Shown piece by piece: positions 1-7,077 of a stretch of 34,406 nt of DNA; position 1 is the first letter of the stretch; each line of letters starts with the position of its first letter. The notes below the pieces were generated by a model. It did not search any database, was not told the origin of the DNA, and was given only the letters and a program-made list of their open reading frames with translations. The translations under genes and the position numbers were made by a program. This DNA is from Lachnospiraceae bacterium UBA3814 (GTDB lineage: Bacteria > Bacillota > Clostridia > Lachnospirales > Lachnospiraceae): positions 1 through 34,406 of the forward strand of contig DFEA01000079.1 of the NCBI GenBank assembly GCA_002368575.1, written 5' to 3'.

Positions 1-170
1 GAACGGATCGGCGCGAACTAAAGTTCGCACCTAAGCGCACGATTTGCAAGCAAATCGGCGCAGACGAAGAAATGATCCGTTCAGCGAGCTGAACGGATCG
101 GAATGAACTGAAGTTCATTCCTAAGCGCACGATTTGCAAGCAAATCGGCGCAGACGAAGAAATGATCCGG
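1..170. repeat. Tandem pair of modular hairpin repeats, 90-bp period
   Basis: The first 90 bases repeat at 91-170, with the last part diverging. Each unit has three parts: a stem a (perfect 12-bp GATCCGTTCAGC/GCTGAACGGATC at 74-99), a stem b (GCGAAC-TAAA-GTTCGC at 13-28; GAATGAAC-TGAA-GTTCATTC at 101-120), then CTAAGCGCA and a stem c (CGATTTGC/GCAAATCG at 40-57 and 130-147) flanked by GCGC and GCGC that can extend it. Stem b differs on both arms between the two units yet still pairs. Related copies are at 2301-2366 and 8361-8476. The left edge is cut by the window. Function unknown; either a REP/BIME-like element or a structured RNA. Confidence 0.85.
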
Positions 171-171
171 C

Positions 172-202
172 GACAAGGGCGGGCTGAAAGCCCGCCCCTG
201 TC
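172..202 (-). terminator. Strong GC-rich hairpin downstream of the - strand gene
   Basis: A 14-bp stem (arms 172-185 and 189-202) closes a 3-base GAA loop. Its single imperfect position is a G-U pair only in the - strand transcript, which suits a terminator for the broken gene ending at 219. No clear U-tract follows, so it may instead be another member of the hairpin repeat cluster. Confidence 0.45.
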
Positions 203-218
203 ACCTTTACAAGGCTGA

Positions 219-1973
219 TCAACGGTCAGAGTCTGCGGGAGCGCCCGCTCCTTTCTTTACCGATTGCTTAAACATCAGCGGATCGAAATAAGAAAGCACA
301 TTATTACGGACTCTTTTTGTTTTGCGTTAAGCTTTTCATTGATCTCGCGCTGCTTTTCAATAAATTCGTCTTTTTGCTGTCCTGAGAGTTTAGAGATGAA
401 TTCATCGATCGCGGCCTTATGAAGCTCCCTCTGCTTTAAATACCCCGCATAGGCATTTTCCATGATATTGACCCAGAGGGCGTTCAAGCCTCCGTGCTCT
501 TCGTTTCTCTGTTTGGGAACCTTGATATATATGGGTTTGCCGGTATAGACAAAGCCCTCGGCGTCAAGATCGAGGTTCGGCTTCATAAACCGTACCGTAA
601 CCGTACCGTCGCCGTTATCCTTCATGCAGTCCTTTATGATCTGCGGTTCAGCTTAATTATTTCCGCATTTTCGGGAACCGTAAGATTACCGTCGGAAAGC
701 CCTGAAAGGAGACTCTGGTATCCGCGCAGGTATGTTATGTAGAACCCTTCCTCGGTATCCTTATAAAGCTCAATAAGCTTATCCAGATTGTTTTTTGCTT
801 TCTGAAAGGCAGCGATCTCTCCGTCACGCTCCTCCAGGATCCTTTCTCTTAAGCTGCCTTCCTCATCACGGTACATGGAATAGTCCCCGGTCAGGTTTCC
901 GTATTCGATCACATTGTTTAAAAACTCATTAAAGAGCGGCTTCGCCTCTGATTCCTTTCCGATATCCGCTCGGGCCATCTGCACAAGAGCCTTTTTCATC
1001 ATCTGCCTTCTCTGCTCCGAGAAGGTGCGGTTCACATGCTCCGGTGAGACCAGGTTCAGGGCCTCCTGATCGGAATAGTAGCTTTGTACCTGAAGAGTTC
1101 TGGCAACGGGGAAATACTGCCGTTCCTTAAGAGCCGTATAGTCATTCATGACATCGCTGCGGACGCGGTTTCTGTATTCGGTGAGCTTTTCCTTCCTGGT
1201 ACCGAGAAACTTTTTTTTACGCTCGTAGGGTATGGTATTTCCGCTCCTGTCCGTATATACCTCGCCCTTTTTAAGCTGTGCTATACGATTCAGATCCTCC
1301 GCCTCATTTATACCTAACTGCATCACCTTTTTGTTCCGGGTCTGCATCTGGGCATTCAGCTTAAGCTCCCTTGCCATTAACTCAAGCTCGAGCCAGATAA
1401 GGTGTACCGCCTCCGTTTCTCCGCCTTTTATGATATCGACCCATGAGATTTCATAGCTGTTCTCATTTTTCCTGACCAGGATCACCGCCTCCGGCTTCTC
1501 ACCCTTAAAGGAAACCAGAGAAAAAAGAGGGTGCGCGCTCTGGATACCCTTGGGATCAAAGCCTTCAAACCTGGCGGCAGGTCCCTTCCTTACCCTGTGG
1601 AGCTCATCCTCATTCAAGCTTTTTAATTGCATGATATGAATGTCTGAATTTTCTGTTTTCTTTTCTCTGTTCTCTATGAAGGCTAGCTTTCCCTTTCTTC
1701 CGAGAGCCTTCTCCCTCTTCACAAAGGAACAGACAGCCTTCTTTGTAAAACGGTAGACAGGGTACTCTGTCTCATCCTCAAAGAAGCTCGCAGGTTTTTT
1801 ACCGCTTCGTCATTCTGAGCAAGCAGGGCCCCTGCCGTGAACTCTCCGTTATAGAGTCCGAAACCGATAAAACCCTCCTCCATGCTGATCCCGGTATAGC
1901 CCTGAGGGAAATAGCTCAGAAAGGCTTCCGCATCGGTCTGTTTTATCTCAACAATATTCAATCCCGGTTCCAT
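219..1973 (-). pseudogene. Frame-broken gene: acetyltransferase-like N-terminus, coiled middle, calpain-like fragment
   Basis: Start ATG at 1973 follows an AGAGG ribosome binding site. Three open segments follow one another: about 1795-1973 (VEIKQTDAEAFLSYFPQGYT, resembling GNAT acetyltransferase N-termini), 634 to about 1795 (a second GNAT-like stretch with EISWVDI, then a charged helical region), and 275-652 (contains CMKDNGDGTVTVRF and LWVNIMENAYA, which from memory resemble the segment of C2 calpain-type peptidases before the catalytic His). A final stretch (VLSYFDPLMFKQ) runs to a stop at 219-221. Each junction moves to the -1 frame, as a single-base loss in an A-run would do. Restoring them would give one protein of about 585 residues. 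No catalytic Cys, His or Asn of a calpain is visible. Family calls are tentative; the frame breaks are seen directly. Confidence 0.6.
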
Positions 1974-2095
1974 AAGAAATACCTCTTTCCGCTTACAGTA
2001 AACGACAACCCTCTTTTCGTTTCGGCGTTTACTGCGAATCTTCATAAAAGCTGTAAAAGTAGCTGCCGGATCGCCCCTGCGGATGCCTGTAAAAC

Positions 2096-2124
2096 AGTAT
2101 ATCATGACGTAAAAAAAGCGTCAA
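2096..2124 (-). promoter_or_regulatory. Sigma-A promoter for the - strand broken gene
   Basis: On the - strand, TTGACG (2124-2119) and TATACT (2101-2096) are separated by exactly 17 bases. The 5' leader to the ATG at 1973 would be about 115 nt. The near-consensus match suggests the broken gene was, or still is, transcribed. Confidence 0.75.
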
Positions 2125-2300
2125 AGCAGGGAGAGACCCCATTTTTATAAAAAGAATGCCCGTATTATTAAATAGAACGGAAAGATCATAGGATCTTAAA
2201 GAAAAGATCCGGGACATTTCACAGAGAAATGTATAAACGGTCTTCCGAAGAGGGAAAACAGGAATTATAAGAAAGCTTTCTTCATAATCGCATAATTAGG

Positions 2301-2366
2301 AAATGATTCGATCTAAAAAGCAGATCGAATCAGCGCGAGCTAAAGCTCGCACCTAAGCGCACGACC
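2301..2366. repeat. Modular hairpin repeat, partial copy
   Basis: Stem a is GATTCGATCT/AGATCGAATC (2305-2314 with 2322-2331, loop AAAAAGC), stem b is GCGAGC-TAAA-GCTCGC (2335-2350), then CTAAGCGCACGA. Stem c is missing: the sequence after CGA turns into the ribosome binding site of the small ORF at 2389. Both stems differ in sequence from the copy at 1-170 but keep pairing. Confidence 0.8.
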
Positions 2367-2388
2367 ATAAGGAAAGGACACGGGGATT

Positions 2389-2463
2389 ATGTTAGGACTT
2401 GCTTTTTTATTCTGTTTGACGTTATCTATTGGCCTGGAGATCGCCAAAGAGAAGATGGATTGA
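2389..2463 (+). CDS. Candidate 24-residue single-span membrane microprotein
   Basis: ATG at 2389 is preceded by AAGGAAAGGA ending about 10 bases upstream. The product has a hydrophobic N-terminal two thirds (MLGLAFLFCLTLSIGL) and a short charged tail (EIAKEKMD), the layout of a small single-pass membrane protein or hydrophobic leader peptide. It lies just after a hairpin repeat and upstream of a structured region that ends in a terminator at 2679-2712, so it may be the only coding part of a short transcript. I recognise no family. It could be a chance ORF; the site strength and hydrophobic pattern are the only support. Confidence 0.4.
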   Translation: MLGLAFLFCLTLSIGLEIAKEKMD

Positions 2464-2680
2464 TGTAATTATAAGTAAATACAGTTTCGGTCCGGTGCTT
2501 AACATACCTCCTTAACAAATAAAAGCGCTAAGACTTCAAGTCATTGTTTTCTTTTTCATTGCCGGACCGGCTGATTACAGTATATGGAGCTTCCTCACTT
2601 CCATGCCTCTTATAATCGGAAATGATCCGTTCGATAAATCGAACGGATCGGCGCAGAATCGACACAGAGAGGCGCAGAGA
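2464..2680. other. Non-coding stretch with a closing stem
   Basis: Part of the gene-poor interval 1974-2829. CGGTCCGG at 2488-2495 pairs perfectly with CCGGACCG at 2562-2569, closing a 66-base A/T-rich interior that contains a small GACT-TCA-AGTC hairpin. A hairpin repeat at 2620-2655 follows. This could be a small RNA or leader domain. I recognise no riboswitch class. Confidence 0.4.
2620..2655. repeat. Modular hairpin repeat, stem a only
   Basis: AAATGATCCGTTCGAT, AA loop, ATCGAACGGATC: a perfect 12-bp stem (2624-2635 with 2638-2649) followed by GGCGCA, the same 3' tag seen after the stems at 1-170 and 19023-19048. Stems b and c are absent. Confidence 0.8.
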
Positions 2681-2712
2681 AACGGCATCCTGTTCGGGTG
2701 CCGTTTCTTTTT
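2679..2712 (+). terminator. Rho-independent terminator
   Basis: GAAACGGCATCC pairs with GGGTGCCGTTTC (12 bp, one G-U) around a 5-base TGTTC loop, followed at once by TTTTT. This is a textbook + strand terminator. Since no long gene precedes it on the + strand, a short transcript must end here, for example the one carrying the small ORF at 2389, or it is an attenuator ahead of the diguanylate cyclase. Confidence 0.8.
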
Positions 2713-2736
2713 CATGAGATATTTTTCCTGAGACAC

Positions 2737-2765
2737 TTTATATTTTCTTTATTATTTGGTACAAT
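2737..2765 (+). promoter_or_regulatory. Putative promoter of the diguanylate cyclase gene
   Basis: TTTATA (2737-2742), 17-base spacer, TACAAT (2760-2765), 64 bases before the ATG at 2830 and just after the terminator. The -10 is good and the -35 weak. Confidence 0.5.
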
Positions 2766-2829
2766 AATCATTACGACAATCTCAGTGTCGTCCATGTTGT
2801 GTTATAAGGCTTCATGCGGGAGAGTTGAA

Positions 2830-4704
2830 ATGAATTTCCTTCGGGATCTGGTTAATAATAAGTCCAGACTTAAGCTTGTGAGTGCACTGCTTACCGGTTT
2901 CATAGCAGCCGTAGTGATTTTTTTTGTGTTCACCTTTCGTACAAGGATCACCGAGTTTACCTGCCGTAACGAGCTGAGGCGGCTGGACAGCAGTGCCAGG
3001 AGCATATCGGCCATGATAAACGAGCAGCTATATCTGCTGGAAAGCCTGGCGCGGGAGTTTGGTGTGAGAGAGCCCGAAACAAAGGATGAGATAACAGAGG
3101 CCATTTCCGCGGTTGAAGATATACACTTTTTCGGGAGCCTCAGGTTCGCTGATCTTGACGGTGTGGTCCATGGCGAGGACGGCAAGGTGTACGACGCCAA
3201 CGTAAAGGGGCTCAGGCAGTATGAGGAGGCCCTTGAAGGCAAAAGCAGCATATCCAGAGAACTTATCATAGACGTCTCTGATTTTGATAAGGCAATTATC
3301 CTTTCCGCGCCGGTAACCGTTAAGGGGGAGATAAAGGGCGCCCTGTTCGGTTTTCTTAACAGCAAGGGCATATCCGAAATGATCCGTACCCTTCAGCTTC
3401 CCGGTGAAAACCTTGTGATCCTTGATGACGGGCTCAACATAATCGGTAAAAGCGACGGGAACATTACGGCTAATTTCAAAAATAAATTTGATTACTACCT
3501 CAGACAGTTCCGCTACAGGGATTCGCACAACGCGGCAGAGATAAACAACATCATTGAGGCAGGGGATTCCGTGTACTCCGATGTAAGGCTGAACGGAGAA
3601 GATTATCTGCTGCTGGTCACGGCTCTGGACGTAAACAGCTGGTACATGGTCCAGCTTATGGATATAAAGACGGTAAACAATGTGAGAGACTATCTCATGG
3701 GATTTACCTTTATGTTCAGTTTAATAATCTTCCTTACAGGGATCCTGCTGTTTTATCTCACCTATTCCTCCATTGCCGTTACACTTGAGCTTAGAGCGCT
3801 GAATATGCAGTATTCTCTTCTCGATAACGAGAATAAGGCGGTCACCTTCTCCTGCAATCCCGATTCCAGGGCGGTGGAGCTGAGCGGAGCGGTGGAGCAG
3901 GTGCTCGGCGGCGAGATCGCCAAAACAGGTACTGTCAATCTGGTCACTCTCCTTGATAAGCTTCACGAGAGCGATCAGGGGCTGTCCAGGGATATCGCAA
4001 AGGCCGCCAGGGATGGGAGCGGAAAATACGAGACCGAGGTCAGGATACAGAACGCGGAAGGAAGCTATGACTGGTACAAGCTTGAGGCTATTATAGTCAG
4101 GAGCAGAGGAAGGGTAACAAAGATCATCGGGAGCCTTAAAAATTCGGAGGCTCAGATCGCAAAGGAGCATGTGCTCAAAAACAAGGCGGAAAGGGATCTT
4201 CTTACCGGGCTTCTTAATAAGGTAACGATGCAGAATTCCGTCGAGGAGATAATAAAGAGCCGTCCCTACAGCACCTTTGCCTTTTATATCATAGATATGG
4301 ATAATTTTAAGGCCGTAAACGACAATCTCGGGCATGCGGTAGGAGATAAGGTCTTAGTGGACGTAGCTAACAAGCTGACGCTTCTGTTCAACGAGTTTGA
4401 TTTTATCGGAAGGCTCGGCGGGGATGAGTTTGCGGTCATGCTCGTGATCCCCGAGAACATGAGCAATTATTCCAGCCGTCTTATCGAGCTGAAGGCCAAG
4501 AGCCTCTGCGAAAACCTGAGGGAGACCTATTCCGATGAGACAAAGAGCGTGACGGTTTCCTCAAGCATCGGAATTTCGATCTATTCCGCGGACGGCTCAA
4601 ACTTTGAAGAGCTGTACAGGCATGCCGATCTTGCGCTTTATCAATCCAAAAACACCGGAAAGAACAGGTTCACCTTCTATTCGAAGGAGCTTGAGAAGGC
4701 TTGA
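2830..4704 (+). CDS. Membrane-anchored diguanylate cyclase (Cache-like, PAS-like, GGDEF)
   Basis: Predicted to make cyclic-di-GMP from two GTP in response to an extracytoplasmic signal. Start chosen at ATG 2830 behind GGGAGAG; an upstream GTG at 2698 would overlap the terminator. The 624-residue product has a transmembrane helix at about 14-35, a periplasm-facing or extracellular Cache-like sensor to about 290, a second helix at about 295-317, a PAS-like fold at about 330-435 and a GGDEF domain at about 455-620. The active site RLGGDEF (about 528) and the DMDNFKAVND motif are intact, so it should be active. Where an RxxD inhibitory site would sit, five residues before GGDEF, it has NEFD, so product inhibition may be lost. 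Ligand unknown. It stands alone, followed by two hairpins before ptb. Confidence 0.9.
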   Translation: MNFLRDLVNNKSRLKLVSALLTGFIAAVVIFFVFTFRTRITEFTCRNELRRLDSSARSISAMINEQLYLLESLAREFGVREPETKDEITEAISAVEDIHFFGSLRFADLDGVVHGEDGKVYDANVKGLRQYEEALEGKSSISRELIIDVSDFDKAIILSAPVTVKGEIKGALFGFLNSKGISEMIRTLQLPGENLVILDDGLNIIGKSDGNITANFKNKFDYYLRQFRYRDSHNAAEINNIIEAGDSVYSDVRLNGEDYLLLVTALDVNSWYMVQLMDIKTVNNVRDYLMGFTFMFSLIIFLTGILLFYLTYSSIAVTLELRALNMQYSLLDNENKAVTFSCNPDSRAVELSGAVEQVLGGEIAKTGTVNLVTLLDKLHESDQGLSRDIAKAARDGSGKYETEVRIQNAEGSYDWYKLEAIIVRSRGRVTKIIGSLKNSEAQIAKEHVLKNKAERDLLTGLLNKVTMQNSVEEIIKSRPYSTFAFYIIDMDNFKAVNDNLGHAVGDKVLVDVANKLTLLFNEFDFIGRLGGDEFAVMLVIPENMSNYSSRLIELKAKSLCENLRETYSDETKSVTVSSSIGISIYSADGSNFEELYRHADLALYQSKNTGKNRFTFYSKELEKA

Positions 4705-4708
4705 AGGA

Positions 4709-4785
4709 CAGGTTTGAAAGTAAACTTTCAAACCTGATTGGCGTGTCAGATACGAGCCCGAGTAAACTCGGCTCGTGCCTGACAC
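4709..4785. repeat. Two consecutive strong hairpins upstream of ptb
   Basis: Hairpin 1: CAGGTTTGAAAG-TAAA-CTTTCAAACCTG, perfect 12 bp (4709-4736). Hairpin 2: GTGTCAG ... CTGACAC outer stem (4743-4749 with 479-4785 of the same hundred) enclosing ACGAGC/GCTCGT and CGAG-TAAA-CTCG. Both have TAAA loops, as in stem b of the modular repeat. Hairpin 1 lies 5 bases after the stop of the diguanylate cyclase and may end its transcript, although no T-run follows. Confidence 0.7.
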
Positions 4786-4893
4786 TGGAGAACAAAAATG
4801 ATGGTGAGGGAGGCATGATCAACCGGAGCTTCTTATAAAGCTCCTAACATACAATGCCTTACCCTTATTAATAGAAAAGGAGATTTACTTAAA

Positions 4894-5802
4894 ATGAGCA
4901 AGACATTTGACGATTTATTAAAGAAGCTTTCTTCGTGCCCTACCAAGAAGGTTTCGGTAGCAGCCGCACAGGACAGGCCTATCCTTGAGGCCGTTGCAAT
5001 CGCCAGGAAAAGAGGTATAGCCAATGCTACCCTGGTAGGCGATGAGGCAAAGATAAAGGAGATAGCAGCCTCTATAGAGATGGACCTGACAGACTATGAG
5101 ATCATTAACGAGCCCGACCTTGAGCAGGCAGCCTTAAAGGCCGTTTCCCTGGTGCATGACGGAAAGGCTGATATGTACATGAAGGGACTGACCGATACCA
5201 AGACCTTTTTGAAGAGCGTTCTGAATAAAGAGGTGGGACTGCGCACCGGAAGGCCGCTTTCTCACGTCTGCGTTTTTGAGCTGCCGCATATGGACAGGCT
5301 CCTGTTTTTGACGGATGTGGCCTTCATACCTTATCCCACCCTAGAGGACAAGGTTGCCATGATCGATCTTACGGTGGATGTGGCAAGGGCCTGCGGAGTT
5401 GAAAACCCCAAGGTGGCTCCCCTTGCCGCGGTCGAGGTGGTAAACCCCAAGATGCAGGTCACCGTGGAGGCCAGCGAGCTCACAAAGATGAACGAGGAAG
5501 GAAAGATCAAAAACTGCATAGTTGACGGTCCTCTGTCCCTTGACCTTGCTATCGATCCCGAGGCCGCAAAGCACAAGGGAGCTACAGGAAGAAAGATAGT
5601 CGGGGATGCGGATATCCTGCTGTTCCCGGATATACATGCCGGAAATCTTGTATACAAGGCCATCGTACATATGGTCGACTGCAAGAACGGAAATATCCTT
5701 ACGGGAACGAAGGCTCCGGTAGTACTGACATCCAGGTCGGATTCCACAGAGATAAAGGTGAACTCCCTTGCTCTGGGCGCTATCGTCGCCAATGAGCTCT
5801 GA
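4894..5802 (+). CDS. ptb: Phosphate butyryltransferase
   Basis: Converts butyryl-CoA and phosphate to butyryl phosphate and CoA, the first half of the Ptb-Buk route to butyrate with ATP formation. The 302-residue length fits the phosphate acetyl/butyryltransferase family. Family-like stretches include MYMKGLTDTKTFLKSVLNK, VCVFELPHM and VDGPLSLDLAI, with a C-terminal nucleotide/CoA region around DADILLFPDIHAGN. The start has a strong AAAAGGAGA site 9 bases upstream. buk follows after 67 bases, which fixes the butyrate assignment over a generic phosphotransacetylase. No clear promoter was seen directly upstream, so it may be read from further left. Cytoplasmic. Confidence 0.93.
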   Translation: MSKTFDDLLKKLSSCPTKKVSVAAAQDRPILEAVAIARKRGIANATLVGDEAKIKEIAASIEMDLTDYEIINEPDLEQAALKAVSLVHDGKADMYMKGLTDTKTFLKSVLNKEVGLRTGRPLSHVCVFELPHMDRLLFLTDVAFIPYPTLEDKVAMIDLTVDVARACGVENPKVAPLAAVEVVNPKMQVTVEASELTKMNEEGKIKNCIVDGPLSLDLAIDPEAAKHKGATGRKIVGDADILLFPDIHAGNLVYKAIVHMVDCKNGNILTGTKAPVVLTSRSDSTEIKVNSLALGAIVANEL

Positions 5803-5869
5803 TCTTGTTTTTCAGAAGCATCAGGCAATAACAGATTTACCTGTCTATATTAAATATAAGGAGAAAACA

Positions 5870-6937
5870 ATGTCAAAAAAAAGTCTGATAATCAATCCCG
5901 GCTCTACATCTACAAAGATAGGCGTTTTCGAGGATGAGACCCTGTTATTTGAGGAGACTCTGAGGCATTCCACCGAGGAGATAGCCAGATACGATAAAAT
6001 AGTTGACCAGAAGGATTTCCGGAAGGAGATCATAGTAAACCTTTTAAAGGAAAAGGATTTTGACATCAGCTCACTTGATTTCATAGTGGGAAGGGGAGGA
6101 ATGCTCAAGCCCATTCCCAGCGGCACCTATGAGGTGAACGATGAGCTCTTAAAGGATCTTGAGATAGGCAGACAGGGGCAGCATGCCTCTAACCTTGGCG
6201 GCATCCTTGCAAAGGAGATAGCCGATTCCATCGGGGTACCCGCCTATATCGTTGACCCTACCGTTGTAGACGAGATGATGGACATAGCCAGATATTCCGG
6301 GATCCCCGAGCTTCCCAGGGTGAGCGTGTTCCATGCTCTCAACCAGAAGGCCGTGGCGAGGAGATATGCAAAGGAGATCGGAAAGGCCTATGAAGAGCTT
6401 GATCTCATTGTCGTACACATGGGAGGAGGAGTTTCGGTAGGGCCTCATAAGCATGGCAGGGTGATCGATATCTTCAATGCCCTTGACGGGGACGGAGCCT
6501 TTTCGCCGGAGCGCGCGGGAGCGGTTCCTTCGGGTGCTCTCGTAAAGCTTTGCTACAGCGGCAGGTATACCGAAGCTGAGGTCATGAAAAAGGTGGTAGG
6601 CAACGGAGGCTTTAACGCATACCTTAATACAAACGATATGAGAGACGTTGACAGGATGGTGGAGGAAGGAAACGAAGAGGCCGCAAGGATCAGGGAGGCC
6701 TTCATTCTCCAGATGTCAAAGGATATCGGGTCAATGGCCTGCGTACTTGAGGGAAAGGTGGATCAGATAATCCTGACCGGCGGCATCGCCTATGATAAGG
6801 CGGTAGTAGCGGGCATAAGGAAAAGGTGCGAATGGATCGCTCCCTTTACGGTATATCCCGGAGAGGACGAGCTGCTTGCTCTCTGCCAGGGCGGCTTAAG
6901 GGTAATGAACGGTGAAGAGAAGGCTAAGAAATACTAA
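5870..6937 (+). CDS. buk: Butyrate kinase
   Basis: Transfers phosphate from butyryl phosphate to ADP, giving butyrate and ATP. ATG at 5870 follows ATAAGGAG with good spacing and gives 355 residues, the usual family size; a longer reading from 5768 would overlap ptb and has no ribosome site. The N-terminal INPGSTSTKIGVFEDE is the phosphate-binding ASKHA signature of acetate/butyrate kinases, MGGGVSVGPHKHGRVID matches the second conserved region, and ILTGGIAYD is the adenosine motif. It forms an operon with ptb and ends before a two-hairpin terminator region at 6978-7077. Confidence 0.95.
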   Translation: MSKKSLIINPGSTSTKIGVFEDETLLFEETLRHSTEEIARYDKIVDQKDFRKEIIVNLLKEKDFDISSLDFIVGRGGMLKPIPSGTYEVNDELLKDLEIGRQGQHASNLGGILAKEIADSIGVPAYIVDPTVVDEMMDIARYSGIPELPRVSVFHALNQKAVARRYAKEIGKAYEELDLIVVHMGGGVSVGPHKHGRVIDIFNALDGDGAFSPERAGAVPSGALVKLCYSGRYTEAEVMKKVVGNGGFNAYLNTNDMRDVDRMVEEGNEEAARIREAFILQMSKDIGSMACVLEGKVDQIILTGGIAYDKAVVAGIRKRCEWIAPFTVYPGEDELLALCQGGLRVMNGEEKAKKY

Positions 6938-6977
6938 GCGGACGAGCTTATATGAAACATAGTCGCGGATAAGAAAA

Positions 6978-7005
6978 CGGTCAGTTCGGCAAGCTGAACT
7001 GACCG
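6978..7005. repeat. Long perfect-type hairpin after buk
   Basis: CGGTCAGTTCGGC, AA, GCTGAACTGACCG: 13-bp stem with one G-U pair and a 2-base apex. Same design as stem a of the modular repeat family, but with different bases. It may protect or end the buk transcript. Confidence 0.65.
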
Positions 7006-7030
7006 GAGAAAACTGAAAAGAAGCTTGTAT

Positions 7031-7077
7031 GTAAGCGGTGAATGGCCTTACCGGCCGGTTCACCGCTTACGTCTTTT
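7031..7077 (+). terminator. Terminator between convergent buk and methyltransferase genes
   Basis: GTAAGCGGTGAA (7031-7042) pairs with TTCACCGCTTAC (7059-7070), with an inner GGCC/GGCC stem, followed by GTCTTTT on the + strand. The right arm overlaps the last codons and the TGA (7060-7062) of the - strand methyltransferase, so the end of that gene is part of the palindrome. Confidence 0.65.

Noticed and set aside
1..170. CRISPR array
   Set aside because: Only two units, which are contiguous and internally palindromic, with no unique spacers and no cas genes nearby.
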